Assembly: GCA_050739575.1 (NCBI GenBank)
Contig: JBOIBN010000092.1
Span: 1 to 7,691 of the forward strand
Source: JBOIBN01 sp050739575
Lineage (GTDB): Bacteria; Pseudomonadota; Gammaproteobacteria; JAKDMP01
Direction: 5' to 3'
Length of the DNA stretch: 7,691 nt
In this document: piece after piece, positions 1 to 5,868 of the stretch
Numbering within the stretch: position 1 is the first letter of the stretch
Layout: every line of letters starts with the position of its first letter
Made by a program: the position numbers and the translations under genes
The notes under the pieces: model-generated
What the model was told of the DNA's origin: nothing
Databases searched by the model: none
What the model saw: the letters and a program-made list of their open reading frames with translations, nothing else

Positions 1-1
1 C

Positions 2-1720
2 AATAACGCCGACGATCATCTCTTCCTGCGCAGCGCCTGCCGCAAGTTCGGCGTCTGGTACAGCCGCCCCGGCAACGGCGTGAGCCATCCGACGCATCAG
101 CAGCGCTTCGGCAAACCGGGCAAGACCATGGTCGGCTCCGACAGCCACACGCCGGCGGCGGGTGCGATCGGCATGCTTGCGATCGGCGCCGGCGGCCTCG
201 AAGTCGCAATGGCAATGGCGGGCGAACCCTTCTACACCAGGATGCCGAAGGTCATGGGCGTCAAGCTCACCGGCCAGCTTCCCGACTGGGTGAGCGCCAA
301 GGACGTCATCCTGGAGATGCTGCGCCGTCACGGCGTGGACGGCGGCGTCGGCAAGATCATCGAATACTACGGACCGGGCCTCGCGAATCTTTCCGCGATG
401 GACCGGCACGTGATCGCCAACATGGGTGCCGAACTCGGCGCGACCACGATCGTGTTCCCGTCCGACGGCGAAGTGAAGCGTTTCCTCACGAGCGAAGAGC
501 GCGGCGGCGACTGGAAGGAACTCGTCGCCGACGACGATGCGGAGTACGAAGAACACGACGAGATCGATCTTTCCAAACTCGAACCACTGATCGCCAAGCC
601 CTCAAGTCCCGGCAATGTCGTCACCGTCGCCGAAATCGCGGGGCAGGAAATCTACCAGAGCTACATCGGCTCCTCGGCGAACCCGGGCCTGCGCGACATC
701 GGCATCGCGGCGCTGATGGTCAAGGACAAGCAGGTTCACGACCGCGTTTCCTTCGACATCAATCCGACCTCGCGCCAGATTCTCGAAAACCTGTCGCAGA
801 TGGGACTCCTCGTGCCCCTGCTGCACGCCGGGGCGCGCCTGCACCAGACCGGCTGCAACGGCTGCATCGGCATGGGCCAGGCGCCGGCGACCGGACGCAT
901 CAGTCTGCGCACCGTGCCGCGCAACTTCCCCGGGCGCTCGGGCACGAAGGAAGACAGCGTGTATCTGTGCAGCCCGGAGACGGCCGCGGCCTCGGCGCTC
1001 ACCGGCAAGATCACCGATCCGCGCACGCTCGACATGCCTTATCCGAAGTTCGAGGAACCGAAAAAGCCCATCGTCAACACCGACATGCTGGTTGCTCCCC
1101 CAAAGGAAGGTGAACAGAAGGAACTGGAAAAGGGACCCAACATCAAGCCGCTGCCGGACTTCGAGCCGCTGCCCGACGCGATGACCGGACCGGTGCTCAT
1201 CAAGACTGGCGACGATGTGTCCACCGACGAAATCATGCCCGCAGGCGCCGAAGTGCTGCCTTACCGAAGCAACATTCCCGGCATCAGCCAGTTCGTCTTC
1301 CGCCAGATAGACGAGGACTATCCCCAACGCGCGCTGAAGCACAAGGAAGGCGGCCACTTCATCGTCGGCGGCGCCAACTACGGCCAAGGTTCCAGCCGCG
1401 AGCACGCCGCGCTCGCCCCGCGCTACCTCGGCGTCAAAGCCGTCATCGTCAAAAGCTTCGCACGCATTCACTGGCAAAACCTCGCCAACTTCGGCATTCT
1501 CGCGCTCACGTTCAAGAACCCCAAAGATTACGACGCCATCGAACAGGGCGACGAACTGGCCTTCGAGGGCCTGCGCGAAGCGATCGAAAACGGCAACGAA
1601 GTCAAGGTAACCAACAAAACCAAAAACAAAACCTTCACCTGCGAACACCAACTAAGCAAACGCCAGATCGAAATGGTCCTCGCCGGCAGCCTCCTAAATG
1701 TCGTCAAAAAAAAGCATTGA
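2..1720 (+). CDS. acn: Aconitate hydratase (Aquifex type), C-terminal part, 5' end outside window
   Basis: Aconitase interconverts citrate and isocitrate via cis-aconitate in the TCA cycle, in the cytoplasm, with a [4Fe-4S] cluster. The frame is open to the left edge, so the gene starts upstream; the GTG at 80 is an internal Val. 572 residues are visible, against about 640-660 for the family as I remember it. Seen: the DSHT substrate motif (from 140), the paired cluster cysteines in TGCNGCIG (codons 854 and 863), the arginine-bearing PRNFPGR segment (about 925-945), the swivel-domain DDVSTDEIMPAG (about 1210-1245) and the catalytic GSSREHAAL loop (about 1390-1416). The normal family ending (MVLAGSLLN...) is present, so the C-terminus is intact. 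Odd: the place of the first cluster Cys (GSC in canonical aconitases) reads GSS, with Ser at 674-676. The last 45 or so codons are A-rich. The stop overlaps the cupin gene by 23 bases. Identity is sure; the subfamily is judged from memory. Confidence 0.95.
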   Translation, partial: NNADDHLFLRSACRKFGVWYSRPGNGVSHPTHQQRFGKPGKTMVGSDSHTPAAGAIGMLAIGAGGLEVAMAMAGEPFYTRMPKVMGVKLTGQLPDWVSAKDVILEMLRRHGVDGGVGKIIEYYGPGLANLSAMDRHVIANMGAELGATTIVFPSDGEVKRFLTSEERGGDWKELVADDDAEYEEHDEIDLSKLEPLIAKPSSPGNVVTVAEIAGQEIYQSYIGSSANPGLRDIGIAALMVKDKQVHDRVSFDINPTSRQILENLSQMGLLVPLLHAGARLHQTGCNGCIGMGQAPATGRISLRTVPRNFPGRSGTKEDSVYLCSPETAAASALTGKITDPRTLDMPYPKFEEPKKPIVNTDMLVAPPKEGEQKELEKGPNIKPLPDFEPLPDAMTGPVLIKTGDDVSTDEIMPAGAEVLPYRSNIPGISQFVFRQIDEDYPQRALKHKEGGHFIVGGANYGQGSSREHAALAPRYLGVKAVIVKSFARIHWQNLANFGILALTFKNPKDYDAIEQGDELAFEGLREAIENGNEVKVTNKTKNKTFTCEHQLSKRQIEMVLAGSLLNVVKKKH

Positions 1721-2087
1721 CGTGACGGTGATAACGGAATACTACTTTGAGGCGGAAGGCTGCTGGATCAGCGAGTGGTGGAATGCGCCGGAAGACGAAG
1801 CAGTTTCAATTGCGCGTGCGCGGGTCGAGCCGGGCGTCACGACGCATTGGCACCGGCTGCGCGGCATCGCCGAACGCTACACCATTCTCGAAGGCAAAGG
1901 CCGCGCCGAGGTCAGCGATGCACAGCCGCGCGACGTTGGCCCCGGAGAAGTCGTCGCGATTGCGCCGAATGTTCCGCAGCGCATCACTAATACCGGCCCT
2001 GGCGATCTCGTCTTCCTCGCCATCTGCACGCCGCGGTTCCGCCCCGACGCATACGAAAGCGTGGAGTCAGGATGTAGGTTCGTATAA
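1698..2087 (+). CDS. Small cupin-domain protein
   Basis: A 129-residue single-domain cupin, a small beta-barrel fold that often holds a metal and acts as an enzyme or a ligand-binding protein; the substrate is unknown. Motif 1 is clear: G46, H50, H52 and E59 in GVTTHWHRLRGIAERYTILEG, the three usual metal ligands. Motif 2 (residues 83-98, PGEVVAIAPNVPQRITN) has Gln94 where the fourth ligand His normally stands, so metal binding may be altered. No signal peptide or membrane segment is seen. The ATG lies 23 bases inside the end of the aconitase gene with no Shine-Dalgarno sequence before it, which suggests translation coupled to aconitase. GTG codons at 1722 and 1728 are possible alternative starts and would leave the cupin fold whole. 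The last residues (about 120-129) look unrelated to the fold. Fold assignment is firm; function is open. Confidence 0.85.
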   Translation: MSSKKSIDVTVITEYYFEAEGCWISEWWNAPEDEAVSIARARVEPGVTTHWHRLRGIAERYTILEGKGRAEVSDAQPRDVGPGEVVAIAPNVPQRITNTGPGDLVFLAICTPRFRPDAYESVESGCRFV

Positions 2088-2138
2088 AGCACAGAGTTGC
2101 ATGGGACAGGGCCGGTGCGGCGGCGAGGCTTATGCCGG

Positions 2139-2155
2139 GTGGCGATATACGCCAC
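2139..2155 (+). terminator. Hairpin downstream of the cupin gene
   Basis: A perfect 6-bp inverted repeat, GTGGCG and CGCCAC, with a 5-base loop (ATATA), lies 52 bases after the cupin stop. It is well placed to end the aconitase-cupin transcript, but no T-run follows, so it is not a standard intrinsic terminator. It could equally be a transcript-stabilising hairpin or an operator. Confidence 0.3.
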
Positions 2156-2234
2156 TTCACGCCGAATCCGATTTAGAATAACCCCGGAGTCAGCCATCTT
2201 GATTTACGTCGCGTTTGTTTGACAACCCAACTCT

Positions 2235-2240
2235 AAGGAG
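2235..2240 (+). promoter_or_regulatory. Ribosome binding site of the lysine-rich microprotein
   Basis: AAGGAG, eight bases before the ATG at 2249, is one of the best Shine-Dalgarno matches in the window. It is the main reason to accept the 37-codon frame as a real gene. A possible -10 element, TAGAAT, lies at 2174-2179, without a convincing -35. Confidence 0.75.
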
Positions 2241-2248
2241 CAGCAGAC

Positions 2249-2362
2249 ATGAGCAAGGGCCAAGAGAGAAAAAAGGAAGAGAAGAAAAAGCCGGCAAAGA
2301 ATCTGAAGGAAAAGCGGGCCGAGAAAAAGGCCAAGAAGGCGGGCAAGACGTCATTCGCTTGA
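2249..2362 (+). CDS. Lysine-rich microprotein (37 aa)
   Basis: A 37-residue protein starting MSKGQERKKEEKKKPAK and ending KKAGKTSFA. About 15 of 37 residues are Lys, with Glu, Arg and Ala making up much of the rest; there is no Cys, Trp or Tyr and no hydrophobic segment, so it is a very basic, probably helical or disordered cytoplasmic peptide. The strong ribosome binding site at 2235-2240 and a hairpin directly after the stop make a complete small gene. I have an impression of similar short lysine-rich hypothetical proteins beginning MSKG in other proteobacteria, but cannot confirm it here. The composition suggests contact with nucleic acid or ribosomes; that is inference. A longer frame at 2215-2433 in another phase runs through the same bases and has no comparable ribosome binding site. 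Confidence 0.7.
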   Translation: MSKGQERKKEEKKKPAKNLKEKRAEKKAKKAGKTSFA

Positions 2363-2388
2363 CGGTTGCGCCACCGACGCCGCAACCG
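2363..2388 (+). terminator. Hairpin directly after the microprotein stop
   Basis: A perfect 8-bp inverted repeat, CGGTTGCG and CGCAACCG, with a 10-base loop, begins one base after the TGA of the lysine-rich gene. Its position fits a terminator or a 3' stabilising hairpin. No T-run follows, so termination strength is uncertain, and read-through into the dehydrogenase gene 30 bases later is possible. Confidence 0.4.
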
Positions 2389-2417
2389 CGGACGATGTGC
2401 CCGCTGCGACGAGCTAG

Positions 2418-3188
2418 TTGTCTGAAGCGGTGAAATTCGGCGGCCGGAACGTACTGGTCACCGGCGCCTCGCGCGGCATCGGGCGGGCTATCGCAAGGGC
2501 GTTTGCTATCGAGGGCGCGCGGGTCGCGGTGCACTATCGGAGCAACGGCGAAGCGGCCGAGGAAACGCTTGCCGGATTGTCGGGCGACGGACACTTCGGA
2601 ATCGCGGCCGACGTTGCCGAGCCGGACGAATGCGAACGATTGATACGCGCAACGACGGAACGGCTTGGCGGTCTGGACGTGCTCGTCAACAACGCGGGGA
2701 TTTATGCAACGCGGCCGGTGCTGGAACGGAGCTACGTCGAATGGCAGGACGACTGGCACAGCACGCTGGCGACTAACCTGACCGGTCCGGCGAACCTGTG
2801 TTTCCTTGCCGCGCACACCATGCAGTCACGCGGCGGAGGACGCATCGTGAATATTTCCTCGCGCGGTGCATTTCGCGGCGAACCCGAAGCGCCGGCCTAC
2901 GGCGCCGCCAAGGCGGGACTTAACGCCTTGACCCAGTCGCTCGCTATCGCGCTTGCGCCGTACGGCATCATCGTCGCCGCGGTCGCGCCGGGGTTCGTCG
3001 CGACGGACATGACCGAGCCCTACCTCAACGGGCCGCCCGGCGATGCGATCCGTGCGCAAAGTCCACTCAACCGTATCGTCGGTGGGCACGAGATTGCGAA
3101 GGCCGTGCTGTTTCTCGCCGATCCGGATTTGCACTCGGTGACGGGCGCGATCATAGACGTGAACGGCGCCTCTTACCTGCGCTCGTAA
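2418..3188 (+). CDS. SDR family NAD(P)-dependent oxidoreductase
   Basis: A classical short-chain dehydrogenase/reductase of 256 residues, the usual length, with a Rossmann fold and presumably cytoplasmic. Visible motifs: the cofactor loop TGASRGIG (15-22), NNAG (91-94), Asn120, catalytic Ser148, Tyr161 and Lys165 (YGAAK), and PGFVATDMT (191-199) after the active site. The full N-S-Y-K tetrad is present, so it should be active. Arg41 after the second strand (HYRSN) suggests NADP(H), as in FabG-like reductases; the substrate cannot be told, and nothing next to it points to a pathway. The start is uncertain: a TAG stands just before the TTG at 2418, so translation begins there or at the GTG at 2430 (MKFGGRN...). 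Neither has a good ribosome binding site. Stand-alone 3-oxoacyl-ACP reductase paralogues look like this, but without fatty-acid genes nearby fabG would be over-calling. Confidence 0.93.
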   Translation: MSEAVKFGGRNVLVTGASRGIGRAIARAFAIEGARVAVHYRSNGEAAEETLAGLSGDGHFGIAADVAEPDECERLIRATTERLGGLDVLVNNAGIYATRPVLERSYVEWQDDWHSTLATNLTGPANLCFLAAHTMQSRGGGRIVNISSRGAFRGEPEAPAYGAAKAGLNALTQSLAIALAPYGIIVAAVAPGFVATDMTEPYLNGPPGDAIRAQSPLNRIVGGHEIAKAVLFLADPDLHSVTGAIIDVNGASYLRS

Positions 3189-3201
3189 AGTACCTTTCGG
3201 T

Positions 3202-3231
3202 AATTTATCTCGTCGCTTCATGCGATAAATT
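3202..3231. promoter_or_regulatory. AT-rich palindrome before yccF
   Basis: A perfect 8-bp inverted repeat, AATTTATC and GATAAATT, with a 14-base centre, lies in the 64-base gap between the dehydrogenase stop and yccF, ending 9 bases before the yccF ribosome binding site. It stands out against the GC-rich surroundings. It could be an operator for yccF or a terminator hairpin for the upstream gene. No T-run follows it and no standard -35/-10 pair can be placed with confidence. Confidence 0.4.
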
Positions 3232-3252
3232 GAGAACTACAGGAGCAAGGAA

Positions 3253-3687
3253 ATGGGCCTGCTGCGACTGATCGGAAATGTCTTGTGGTTCGTGCTGGGC
3301 GGCATCTGGATGGGACTTGCCTGGTGGTTCGTGGGCGTGATCGCCTTTATCTCCATCGTCGGAATTCCGTGGGGACGCGCCTGCTTCGTGATCGGCGGGT
3401 TTTCGTTCTGGCCGTTCGGCCGCGAGGCCGTCAGCCGCCGCGAGCTGACCGGCAAGGAGGATTTCGGCACCGGTCCGTTCGGAATCGTCGGGAACATTAT
3501 CTGGCTGATCCTCGCCGGCTGGTGGCTTGCACTCGGACACTTCGTCAGTGCGGTGCTCGACTTCATCACGATCATCGGTATCCCGTTCGGGATCCAGCAT
3601 GTGAAGCTCGCCGTCATCTCCCTTTGGCCGATCGGTGTTCAGGTCGTCCCGCGCACTGTTGCTGCGGCGACGCGCGCACGACCCTGA
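3253..3687 (+). CDS. yccF: YccF domain-containing inner-membrane protein
   Basis: A 144-residue membrane protein made of two copies of the YccF domain, a family of bacterial inner-membrane proteins of unknown function. The copies run from about 8 to 56 and 80 to 128: each begins GN-(V/I)-(L/I)-W, has a hydrophobic span, then a GIP(W/F)G turn (37-41 and 109-113), a second hydrophobic span, and ends in WP(F/I)G (53-56 and 125-128). This points to an internal duplication and four membrane segments. The ATG is fixed by AGGAG at 3241-3245, seven bases upstream. The length is normal for the family. The gene is convergent with the membrane GAF gene, with 15 bases between the stops. The family assignment is firm; no role can be read from the neighbours. 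Confidence 0.93.
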   Translation: MGLLRLIGNVLWFVLGGIWMGLAWWFVGVIAFISIVGIPWGRACFVIGGFSFWPFGREAVSRRELTGKEDFGTGPFGIVGNIIWLILAGWWLALGHFVSAVLDFITIIGIPFGIQHVKLAVISLWPIGVQVVPRTVAAATRARP

Positions 3688-3702
3688 ACGGAGTGATGCC
3701 GC

Positions 3703-5436
3703 TCAGGCCGGGGGCATGAGCGCGCGGGCGCGCTGGAAGGTCTCGTCACCGGAGAGTCCGCCTTCGGCGATGGCGGTGACGAACCGAGCGTTTTCGCGTG
3801 CGTGCAGCGCGTGCAGTGCGCTCCCCACTTCGTGCACGAGATGTTCGAGCAACTCCCGCTCGTCGGGCGCAAAGTGTTCGCCCGGCCGTTTGGCGATTGC
3901 GATGGTGCCCAGAAGCTCGCCCCGGATGATCATCGGCATGACAAGTCCGTCCGCACCGAGCGCACTGCCGAGATCTTCCAGGTCCGTCGCTTCGCGCTCG
4001 GCGCGCATGGCGACGGCCGCGCGATCGTCCGGATCGAGGTGCGTCGGATAGCAATCGGCCCCCTCAGCGGCAAGCCGCCGATAGCCGTCCTGCTCGCGCC
4101 AGTAGAAGGCGCACGCCGGCGTGCCGGTATGGCTGCGCAGTTCGCGCATCGTCTGTTCCAGCAGATGATCCGGATTCTCGATGTAGGAGCATTGGTGCGC
4201 AAAGGCGCGCAGCGCGGCCTCGTTCCTGAACTTGGTGCGGAAGAATAAAAGCTCGCCCAACTTTTCCAGCCGCTTGCGCACCGCCTCCAGCGAAAAGCCG
4301 ATCAATAACGGCACGCCGAGTTCCAGCGCGAAACTCGCCTTCTCCGACAGGGCGAGTTTTTCGAGAAAACTTTCGAGCAGCATGAAGATGGCGACGACGA
4401 TCGTCAGTGTGACGCTATACACGATCGCGCGGTTGAGCACGAAGGTCATGTCCACCACGCGATGGCGCAGCACCGAGTAGATCAGGCCGGCAAACGCGAC
4501 GATATACGCTAGCACTTCCACCAGCAGGGAACTCGGAAAGCCGAACAGCGGCACGTTGCTCAGCAAAATGCCGAAGACGAGCACCACCGCACTCCAGAAC
4601 ATCCAGCGCAGGCGGGGACGGGCGGCGGGTACGGCGCCGCGCTGCGCGACAAGCAGCATCGCCGTCGAGATGGCGTAGGGCAGCACCCAGATGGCCGCGA
4701 CGATCTGCGGGATCAGCACGGCATCGACGACGAAGAACAGTACATAGGTCAACTCGTAGGCGTAGCCGAGGATGAGAGAAAACACGAATACGTAGCGGAA
4801 TGTGCGGCGGATGCCGGGCGCGAGAGCGGGTCCTGCGATGGCGTCGGCCATGATGAAGAAGCCGATCCGCGCGAGCAGAAAACCGATCTGCGAAGCGAAG
4901 CCCAAACCAAAGGCGAGTTGATCGAAGGAAGGCGCCTCTGTGCACGCCATGCCGAATTGGAAGGCGATTGCCCACATTGCAATGCCCCAGGCGGTGCGGT
5001 CGCGTCCCCGCCACAGCGTTACGAGGGCAATCAGGCCTACCAGCACGTACCAGACGAAACCGAGGTAGATGGACAGCTGCAGCGTCGGCTCGGCATGCAG
5101 ATCGCGGGTGGCTACGTCGACCTGCGTGTGGTGACCATCGGCATGCGTAACGACAAGCGGCAGAACATGCCCCAAGTCCATGTTCGCCTCCTCGACCACG
5201 TCGAGAAGATCCATACGGGTAGTATCGTCCTGGCGGGCATACGCTACGCGATCGCTCTGGTGCAGACCGGGCGGGAGCGACAGGCCGTGCAGTTCGGCGA
5301 CGCGGGCGACACTGGAATTGACGGGATTGAGCGCGAAAGGCAAGCCCGCGTAGTGCAGCTTCATCGCGCAGTTCCAGGCCGTCAGGGCCACGACGAACAG
5401 GCTGAGCAGGACGAGCAGCGGATAACGGCGGTTCAT
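3703..5436 (-). CDS. Multi-pass membrane protein with PDZ-like N-terminal region and C-terminal GAF domain
   Basis: A 577-residue sensor-like protein. A first membrane helix or uncleaved signal (5-22) is followed by a probable periplasmic region (about 25-118) whose LHQSDRV stretch recalls the LxxGDxI of PDZ domains. Then come roughly eight hydrophobic spans between about 120 and 383, with the YSVLRHRVVDMTFVLNRAIVY connector seen in multi-TM sensors ahead of GAF modules. A basic helical linker (385-410) leads to a cytoplasmic GAF domain (about 435-545; MPMIIRGELLGTIAIAKR is its typical core strand region). The protein ends about 30 residues later with no histidine kinase, GGDEF, EAL or phosphatase domain, so it may pass its signal through a partner. 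The start at 5436 rests on GAGGGAGG six bases upstream; the frame stays open to an ATG at 5541, but that extension looks non-coding. Ligand unknown. The domain reading is confident for GAF and membrane spans, tentative for PDZ. Confidence 0.85.
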   Translation of the reverse strand: MNRRYPLLVLLSLFVVALTAWNCAMKLHYAGLPFALNPVNSSVARVAELHGLSLPPGLHQSDRVAYARQDDTTRMDLLDVVEEANMDLGHVLPLVVTHADGHHTQVDVATRDLHAEPTLQLSIYLGFVWYVLVGLIALVTLWRGRDRTAWGIAMWAIAFQFGMACTEAPSFDQLAFGLGFASQIGFLLARIGFFIMADAIAGPALAPGIRRTFRYVFVFSLILGYAYELTYVLFFVVDAVLIPQIVAAIWVLPYAISTAMLLVAQRGAVPAARPRLRWMFWSAVVLVFGILLSNVPLFGFPSSLLVEVLAYIVAFAGLIYSVLRHRVVDMTFVLNRAIVYSVTLTIVVAIFMLLESFLEKLALSEKASFALELGVPLLIGFSLEAVRKRLEKLGELLFFRTKFRNEAALRAFAHQCSYIENPDHLLEQTMRELRSHTGTPACAFYWREQDGYRRLAAEGADCYPTHLDPDDRAAVAMRAEREATDLEDLGSALGADGLVMPMIIRGELLGTIAIAKRPGEHFAPDERELLEHLVHEVGSALHALHARENARFVTAIAEGGLSGDETFQRARALMPPA

Positions 5437-5442
5437 GGATGG

Positions 5443-5450
5443 CCTCCCTC
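5443..5450 (-). promoter_or_regulatory. Ribosome binding site of the membrane GAF gene
   Basis: GAGGGAGG on the minus strand, six bases before the ATG at 5436. It decides the start in favour of 5436 (MNRRYPLL..., followed at once by a membrane helix) over the in-frame ATG at 5541. Confidence 0.7.
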
Positions 5451-5770
5451 GCGGCGCGATGACCGCCGAAAAAGCATAACGTAGAAACCCGCTTGTATGT
5501 GTAGAACCTATCTCATGGTCCCCCACGGCCTCGCTGCACATTCAAGGCATCTGACACCGGAGCGGACATGAGCGTGTTTCGGGTAACCCCGCTCCGCAGC
5601 TTCCACCGGCCGGCGATTACGGGTTCCGGCCGCATACCAGTCGTTCTGTGTGCAGTCACAGCCGCCGCACGCAAATCCCCTCTAGCGGACAAGTGCAGGT
5701 GCGCCTTGACGAACGTGGCCCGGGAGAGCAGGCTAGCCTTGAGGAAAACACAACGGGCCGACGTGCCCGG

Positions 5771-5779
5771 GGAGAAGGA
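5771..5779 (+). promoter_or_regulatory. Ribosome binding site of the CBS gene
   Basis: GGAGAAGGA lies just before the ATG at 5782; its GGAG is seven bases from the start. It shows that initiation at 5782 is still intact although the frame is closed by a TGA 15 codons on. Confidence 0.65.
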
Positions 5780-5844
5780 CGATGAAGACGGTCAGTCAAC
5801 TGTTGGAGGATAAGGGGAGCAAAGTCTGAACGATCGGACCGGAT

Positions 5845-5861
5845 GCCTCGGTTTTCGAGGC
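5845..5861 (+). other. Hairpin 15 bases after the in-frame TGA
   Basis: A perfect 6-bp stem, GCCTCG with CGAGGC, and a 5-base loop GTTTT, lies within the CBS coding sequence shortly after the TGA at 5827-5829. It covers the GAGG that could serve the downstream TTG start, so it might restrain restart. The codons are ordinary for the CBS fold, so chance in a GC-rich gene is the default explanation. Confidence 0.4.
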
Positions 5862-5868
5862 GCTCACG

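Larger units (their letters stand above)
5437..5781. other. Divergent intergenic region
   Basis: 345 bases without a convincing gene between the leftward membrane GAF gene and the rightward CBS gene; promoters for both should lie here. It holds the GAF gene's ribosome binding site (5443-5450), a GC-rich hairpin (CGGCCGG 5607-5613 with CCGGCCG 5626-5632), a small palindrome CTGTG-N6-CACAG (5646-5661), a TTGACG hexamer at 5706-5711 that could be a -35 for the CBS gene but lacks a clear -10 at normal spacing, and the CBS ribosome binding site (5771-5779). On the minus strand a TATGCT about 35 bases before the GAF start is a weak -10 candidate. No promoter can be called firmly. Confidence 0.6.

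Noticed and set aside
602..1651. A 349-codon open frame on the minus strand inside the aconitase gene
   Set aside because: It is a shadow produced by GC-rich codon bias. The plus strand carries unmistakable aconitase motifs through the whole stretch, and the minus-strand peptide resembles no family I know.
2215..2433. A 72-codon plus-strand frame overlapping the lysine-rich gene in another phase
   Set aside because: It lacks a ribosome binding site, runs into the dehydrogenase start and reads through the hairpin, whereas the 2249 frame has AAGGAG at ideal spacing.
2190..2816. A 208-codon minus-strand frame across the microprotein and dehydrogenase start
   Set aside because: It overlaps the well-supported dehydrogenase and microprotein; its peptide is Arg/Pro/Ser-rich with no recognisable domain.
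3719..3734. GC palindrome AGCGCGC-GG-GCGCGCT near the convergent yccF/GAF stops as a terminator
   Set aside because: It lies within Arg-Ala codons of the GAF protein's C-terminus, has almost no loop and no T-run, so it is most simply explained by codon composition.
5437..5541. N-terminal extension of the membrane GAF protein to the ATG at 5541
   Set aside because: The ATG at 5436 has GAGGGAGG six bases upstream and begins directly with a membrane helix; the extra 35 residues look like translated intergenic DNA.
5646..5661. CTGTG-N6-CACAG as a CRP site
   Set aside because: CRP sites are TGTGA-N6-TCACA, with eight bases between TGTG and CACA; here there are six, so the spacing is wrong.
5713..5779. 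Imperfect direct repeat ACGTG..CCCGGG.GAGA at 5713 and 5761
   Set aside because: The copies differ by several indels and the shared part is mostly low-complexity G/C plus the ribosome binding site; too weak to call.
5568..5813. An 81-codon plus-strand frame in the divergent intergenic region
   Set aside because: A GGAG precedes it, but the peptide has no recognisable domain, ends inside the CBS gene and overlaps that gene's ribosome binding site and start.
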